Part shown: piece after piece, positions 61,914 through 64,000 of the stretch
Layout: each line of letters opens with the position of its first letter
Position numbering within the stretch: position 1 is the first letter of the stretch
DNA from: Ramlibacter sp.
Lineage (GTDB): Bacteria; Pseudomonadota; Gammaproteobacteria; Burkholderiales; Burkholderiaceae_C
Assembly (NCBI GenBank): GCA_019635435.1
Contig: JAHBZM010000001.1
Coordinates: 1,116,001 to 1,180,000, forward strand
Reading direction: 5' to 3'
DNA: 64,000 bases
Notes under the pieces: generated by a model
The model's database searches: none
The model's input: only the letters and a program-made list of their open reading frames with translations
What the model was told of the DNA's origin: nothing
Made by a program: the position numbers and the translations under genes

Positions 61914-62554
61914 AGCAGATTACCTTCTATCTGGATTTCATTTCTCCTTACTCTTATCTGGCCTTCGAGCAGCTGCCCGTGGCCTTGCAGGGCCTGAGCT
62001 ACAGCGTTCGCTACAAGCCGGTGCTGTTCGCGGGGCTGCTCAAACACCACGGCCAGCTTGGGCCTGCCGAAATTGCGGGCAAGCGTGACTGGACTTACCG
62101 GCAGGTGTTGTGGCTGGCCCGGACCCACGACATTCCGATGCAGATGCCGGCCGCCCATCCGTTCAATCCGCTCGCGCTGCTCCGGCTCGCACTGGCCTGT
62201 GCCGAGGCCGGTGAGCCCAACCGTTTCGTCTGCGAGGCCGTGTTCCGCCATGTCTGGCGGGGCGGCGCCGACGCCATCGATGCCGACCGGCTGCAAAGCC
62301 TGGCGGGCGCGCTGCCGCTGCGCAGCGAACCGCAGAGCGATACTGTCAAAGCCCAGCTCAGGGCCAATACCGAAGAAGCGATTGCACGCGGACTGTTTGG
62401 CGTCCCCACCTTCGCGGTGGATGACAAGCTGTTCTGGGGTTTCGACGCCCTGCCCATGTTGCGCAGCAGCATGGAAGGCGATGCCTGGTTTGAGCAAGCC
62501 TGGCATGACGCGGCGCAGCGACCGTCAGCCGCCGCACGCGTGGCCCCGCGCTGA
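61910..62554 (+). CDS. 2-hydroxychromene-2-carboxylate isomerase-like (GST kappa/DsbA fold)
   Basis: A 214-residue protein. FYLDFISPYSYLAFEQLP carries the catalytic-type Ser of the kappa-class GST/HCCA isomerase fold, and FGVPTFAVDDKLFWGFDALPML is the family C-terminal motif. No other naphthalene-catabolic gene is in the window, so the real substrate may differ. The start overlaps the DUF1289 stop. Confidence 0.9.
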   Translation: MKQITFYLDFISPYSYLAFEQLPVALQGLSYSVRYKPVLFAGLLKHHGQLGPAEIAGKRDWTYRQVLWLARTHDIPMQMPAAHPFNPLALLRLALACAEAGEPNRFVCEAVFRHVWRGGADAIDADRLQSLAGALPLRSEPQSDTVKAQLRANTEEAIARGLFGVPTFAVDDKLFWGFDALPMLRSSMEGDAWFEQAWHDAAQRPSAAARVAPR

Positions 62555-62591
62555 GGCCTGGCCCGTGGGCGCCAACAGCCCGTGAATTGGC

Positions 62592-62609
62592 GGCCGCATC
62601 ACCGCGGCC
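62592..62609 (+). terminator. Possible terminator hairpin behind the isomerase gene
   Basis: GGCCGC-ATCACC-GCGGCC forms a 6-bp GC stem 37 bp after the stop. It is followed by TAGGTGTTTCCCC, with only a short T-run, so efficiency is uncertain. Confidence 0.4.
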
Positions 62610-62685
62610 TAGGTGTTTCCCCTTGATTCGCGCAGATTGGGTAAGGACCCGGTCAGGGTTCAGTTCACTGTAAGGAATCGCCGCG

Positions 62686-62748
62686 ACAGTCCGCCCTGCA
62701 TACCGTGGCTTTGGCTGCGGACTGTATCCGTGCAGCGGTTCGCCGCTG
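62686..62748 (+). promoter_or_regulatory. Two-hairpin leader upstream of the DUF4212-SSS symporter operon
   Basis: ACAGTCCGC at 62686-62694 pairs perfectly with GCGGACTGT at 62717-62725 (22-nt loop). CAGCGG-TTCG-CCGCTG at 62733-62748 is a second hairpin with a UUCG tetraloop. The GAGGAGAC ribosome binding site and ATG follow 29 bp later. No known riboswitch is recognised. It lies within the 223-bp gap 62555-62777; no clear promoter was identified in that gap. Confidence 0.55.
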
Positions 62749-62777
62749 TTGTCATCGACCCCAATCGAGGAGACTTC

Positions 62778-63038
62778 ATGAAGGACGACAAAAACAGTCA
62801 CGCCTACTGGAAAGCCACGCTCGGCCTGCTGACCAAGATTCTCATTGTCTGGTTCGTGGTGTCGTTCGGCGCGGGCATCCTGTTCGCCGACGTGCTCAAT
62901 AACATCAAGCTCGGAGGGTATCCACTGGGTTTCTGGTTCGCCCAGCAGGGCTCCATCTACATCTTCATCGCGTTGATCTTCATCTACGCCAAGAAGATGA
63001 ATGACATCGACCGTCGATTTGACGTGCACGAAGACTGA
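62778..63038 (+). CDS. DUF4212 small subunit of sodium/solute symporter
   Basis: An 86-residue membrane protein with two hydrophobic helices (LTKILIVWFVVSFGAGILFA and IYIFIALIFIYA) and the YWKATLGLL and GFWFAQQGS features of DUF4212. Such proteins pair with SSS-family symporters, and the symporter gene starts 10 bp later. GAGGAG precedes the ATG. Confidence 0.93.
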   Translation: MKDDKNSHAYWKATLGLLTKILIVWFVVSFGAGILFADVLNNIKLGGYPLGFWFAQQGSIYIFIALIFIYAKKMNDIDRRFDVHED

Positions 63039-63048
63039 GGAAATCAAC

Positions 63049-64000
63049 ATGGATCTCCAAACAACCACCTATCTAGTTGTCGGTCTGAGCTTCGCGCTCT
63101 ACATCGGCATCGCGGTCTGGGCGCGTGCCAGTTCCACCAGCGAGTTCTACGCCGCAGGCGGCAGTGTCCATCCCGTGATGAACGGCATGGCCACGGCGGC
63201 CGACTGGATGAGCGCGGCGTCGTTCATTTCGATGGCCGGCCTGATCTCCAACATGGGCTACGGCGGCGCGCTGTTCCTCATGGGCTGGACGGGCGGCTAC
63301 GTGCTGCTGGCGATGCTGCTGGCGCCCTACCTGCGCAAGTTCGGCAAGTTCACCGTGCCCCAGTTCATTGGCGACCGCTTCTACTCGAAGTCCGCCAGTA
63401 CCGTGGCCGTGCTGTGCCTGCTGGTCGCCTCCATCACCTACATCATCGGGCAGATGACGGGTGTGGGCATCGCGTTCTCGCGCTTCCTGGGCGTCTCGGC
63501 CAGCACCGGCATCTATGTCGGCATGGCCATTGTGTTTGCCTACGCCGTGTTCGGCGGCATGAAGGGCATTACCTACACGCAGGTGGCGCAGTACATCGTG
63601 CTGATCCTGGCCTACACCATCCCGGCCATCTTCATCTCGCTGCAACTCACGGGCAACCCGCTGCCGCAGCTGGGTCTGGGCTCCAACCTCGTGGGGCATG
63701 ACGTCTCGCTGCTGGCCAAGCTGGACCAGGTGGTGACCGATCTTGGTTTCGGCAAGTACACCACGGCGCTGCCGGGCAGCAAGCTCAACATGTTCATGTA
63801 CACCCTGTCGCTGATGATCGGTACCGCCGGTCTGCCGCACGTGATCATGCGATTCTTCACGGTGCCCTCGGTCAAGGACGCACGTTCCTCGGCTGGCTGG
63901 GCATTGGTCTTCATCGCGATCCTGTACACCACGGCCCCTGCCGTGGGCGCCATGGCCAAGATGAACCTGATCCGTACCGTGACGCCGGGCGTCGTGATGA
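63049..64000 (+). CDS. Sodium:solute symporter (SSS family), 5' part only
   Basis: The frame starts at ATG 63049 and is open to the right edge; 317 residues are visible. Hydrophobic helices and the SSS pattern (SSTSEFYAAGG, WMSAASFISMAGLISNMGYG, FVFGG-type YAVFGGMKGITYTQVAQY) identify the family. The pairing with DUF4212 indicates the VC_2705-type subfamily. The substrate is likely a small organic acid such as acetate (inference). The C-terminus is beyond the window. Confidence 0.93.
   Translation, partial: MDLQTTTYLVVGLSFALYIGIAVWARASSTSEFYAAGGSVHPVMNGMATAADWMSAASFISMAGLISNMGYGGALFLMGWTGGYVLLAMLLAPYLRKFGKFTVPQFIGDRFYSKSASTVAVLCLLVASITYIIGQMTGVGIAFSRFLGVSASTGIYVGMAIVFAYAVFGGMKGITYTQVAQYIVLILAYTIPAIFISLQLTGNPLPQLGLGSNLVGHDVSLLAKLDQVVTDLGFGKYTTALPGSKLNMFMYTLSLMIGTAGLPHVIMRFFTVPSVKDARSSAGWALVFIAILYTTAPAVGAMAKMNLIRTVTPGVVM

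Overview
The window comes from a high-GC member of the Burkholderiales, most likely Comamonadaceae. The call rests on gene content and order: a LiuR-controlled isovaleryl-CoA dehydrogenase locus, a second liu operon, hpd-phhA, lipase with foldase, class III cyclases fused to TPR or AAA modules, and a DUF4212/SSS symporter pair. Small GCTAT-N7-ATAGC repeats of a kind I associate with this family support it. The genus cannot be fixed from the sequence alone. No rRNA, tRNA, CRISPR array or insertion sequence was seen. No gene-free stretch exceeds 300 bases; the longest gap is the leader at 62555-62777.

Positions 1-16 kb are the accessory, signalling-rich part. They hold the 3' end of a degenerate cyclase-fold protein, a hybrid histidine kinase, a PAS-LuxR regulator, a cAMP-type Crp regulator, a protealysin-like M4 peptidase and a zinc-ribbon/cyclase/AAA protein. 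A two-gene unit on the minus strand (unknown protein and methyltransferase) follows. Next is a minus-strand operon of cyclase-TolB-like-TPR protein, a PAP2/vanadium-haloperoxidase-fold enzyme with an AGGY-repeat N-terminus, and an S8 protease. Several of these genes are AT-richer than the rest of the window, at least in part.

Positions 16-34 kb are mostly core metabolism: phenylalanine/tyrosine breakdown (hpd, phhA), lipase and its foldase, an Lrp-type regulator, corC-lnt, a LysR/asparaginase divergent pair, a BASS transporter, glyQS, an antitoxin/nucleotidyltransferase-like pair, gmhB, plsC and a YgjP-type metallopeptidase.

Positions 34-62 kb are dominated by leucine, branched-chain and fatty acyl-CoA catabolism, in two blocks. 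Block one is liuR, thioesterase and liuA with two LiuR palindromes, followed by carbonic anhydrase, aceK, a thiolase and an acyl-CoA dehydrogenase. Block two is acyl-CoA synthetase, liuB, acyl-CoA dehydrogenase, liuC, DUF4126, liuD, 2-hydroxyacid dehydrogenase and liuE, with three small genes coupled behind. Together they carry isovaleryl-CoA to acetoacetate and acetyl-CoA; aceK controls the glyoxylate-shunt branch point where the acetyl-CoA is used. Between the blocks lie trkA-trkH, rhodanese, YchJ, HAD, AraC and MDR genes, and a TetR-SDR-MATE unit with a matching pair of operator-like palindromes.

The last 1.4 kb starts a DUF4212/sodium-solute symporter operon behind a leader with strong hairpins. 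The most unusual observations are a dispersed ~48-bp repeat that also sits inside coding frames, the cyclase/haloperoxidase-fold/protease operon, an atypical-composition patch inside glyS, and the structured symporter leader.
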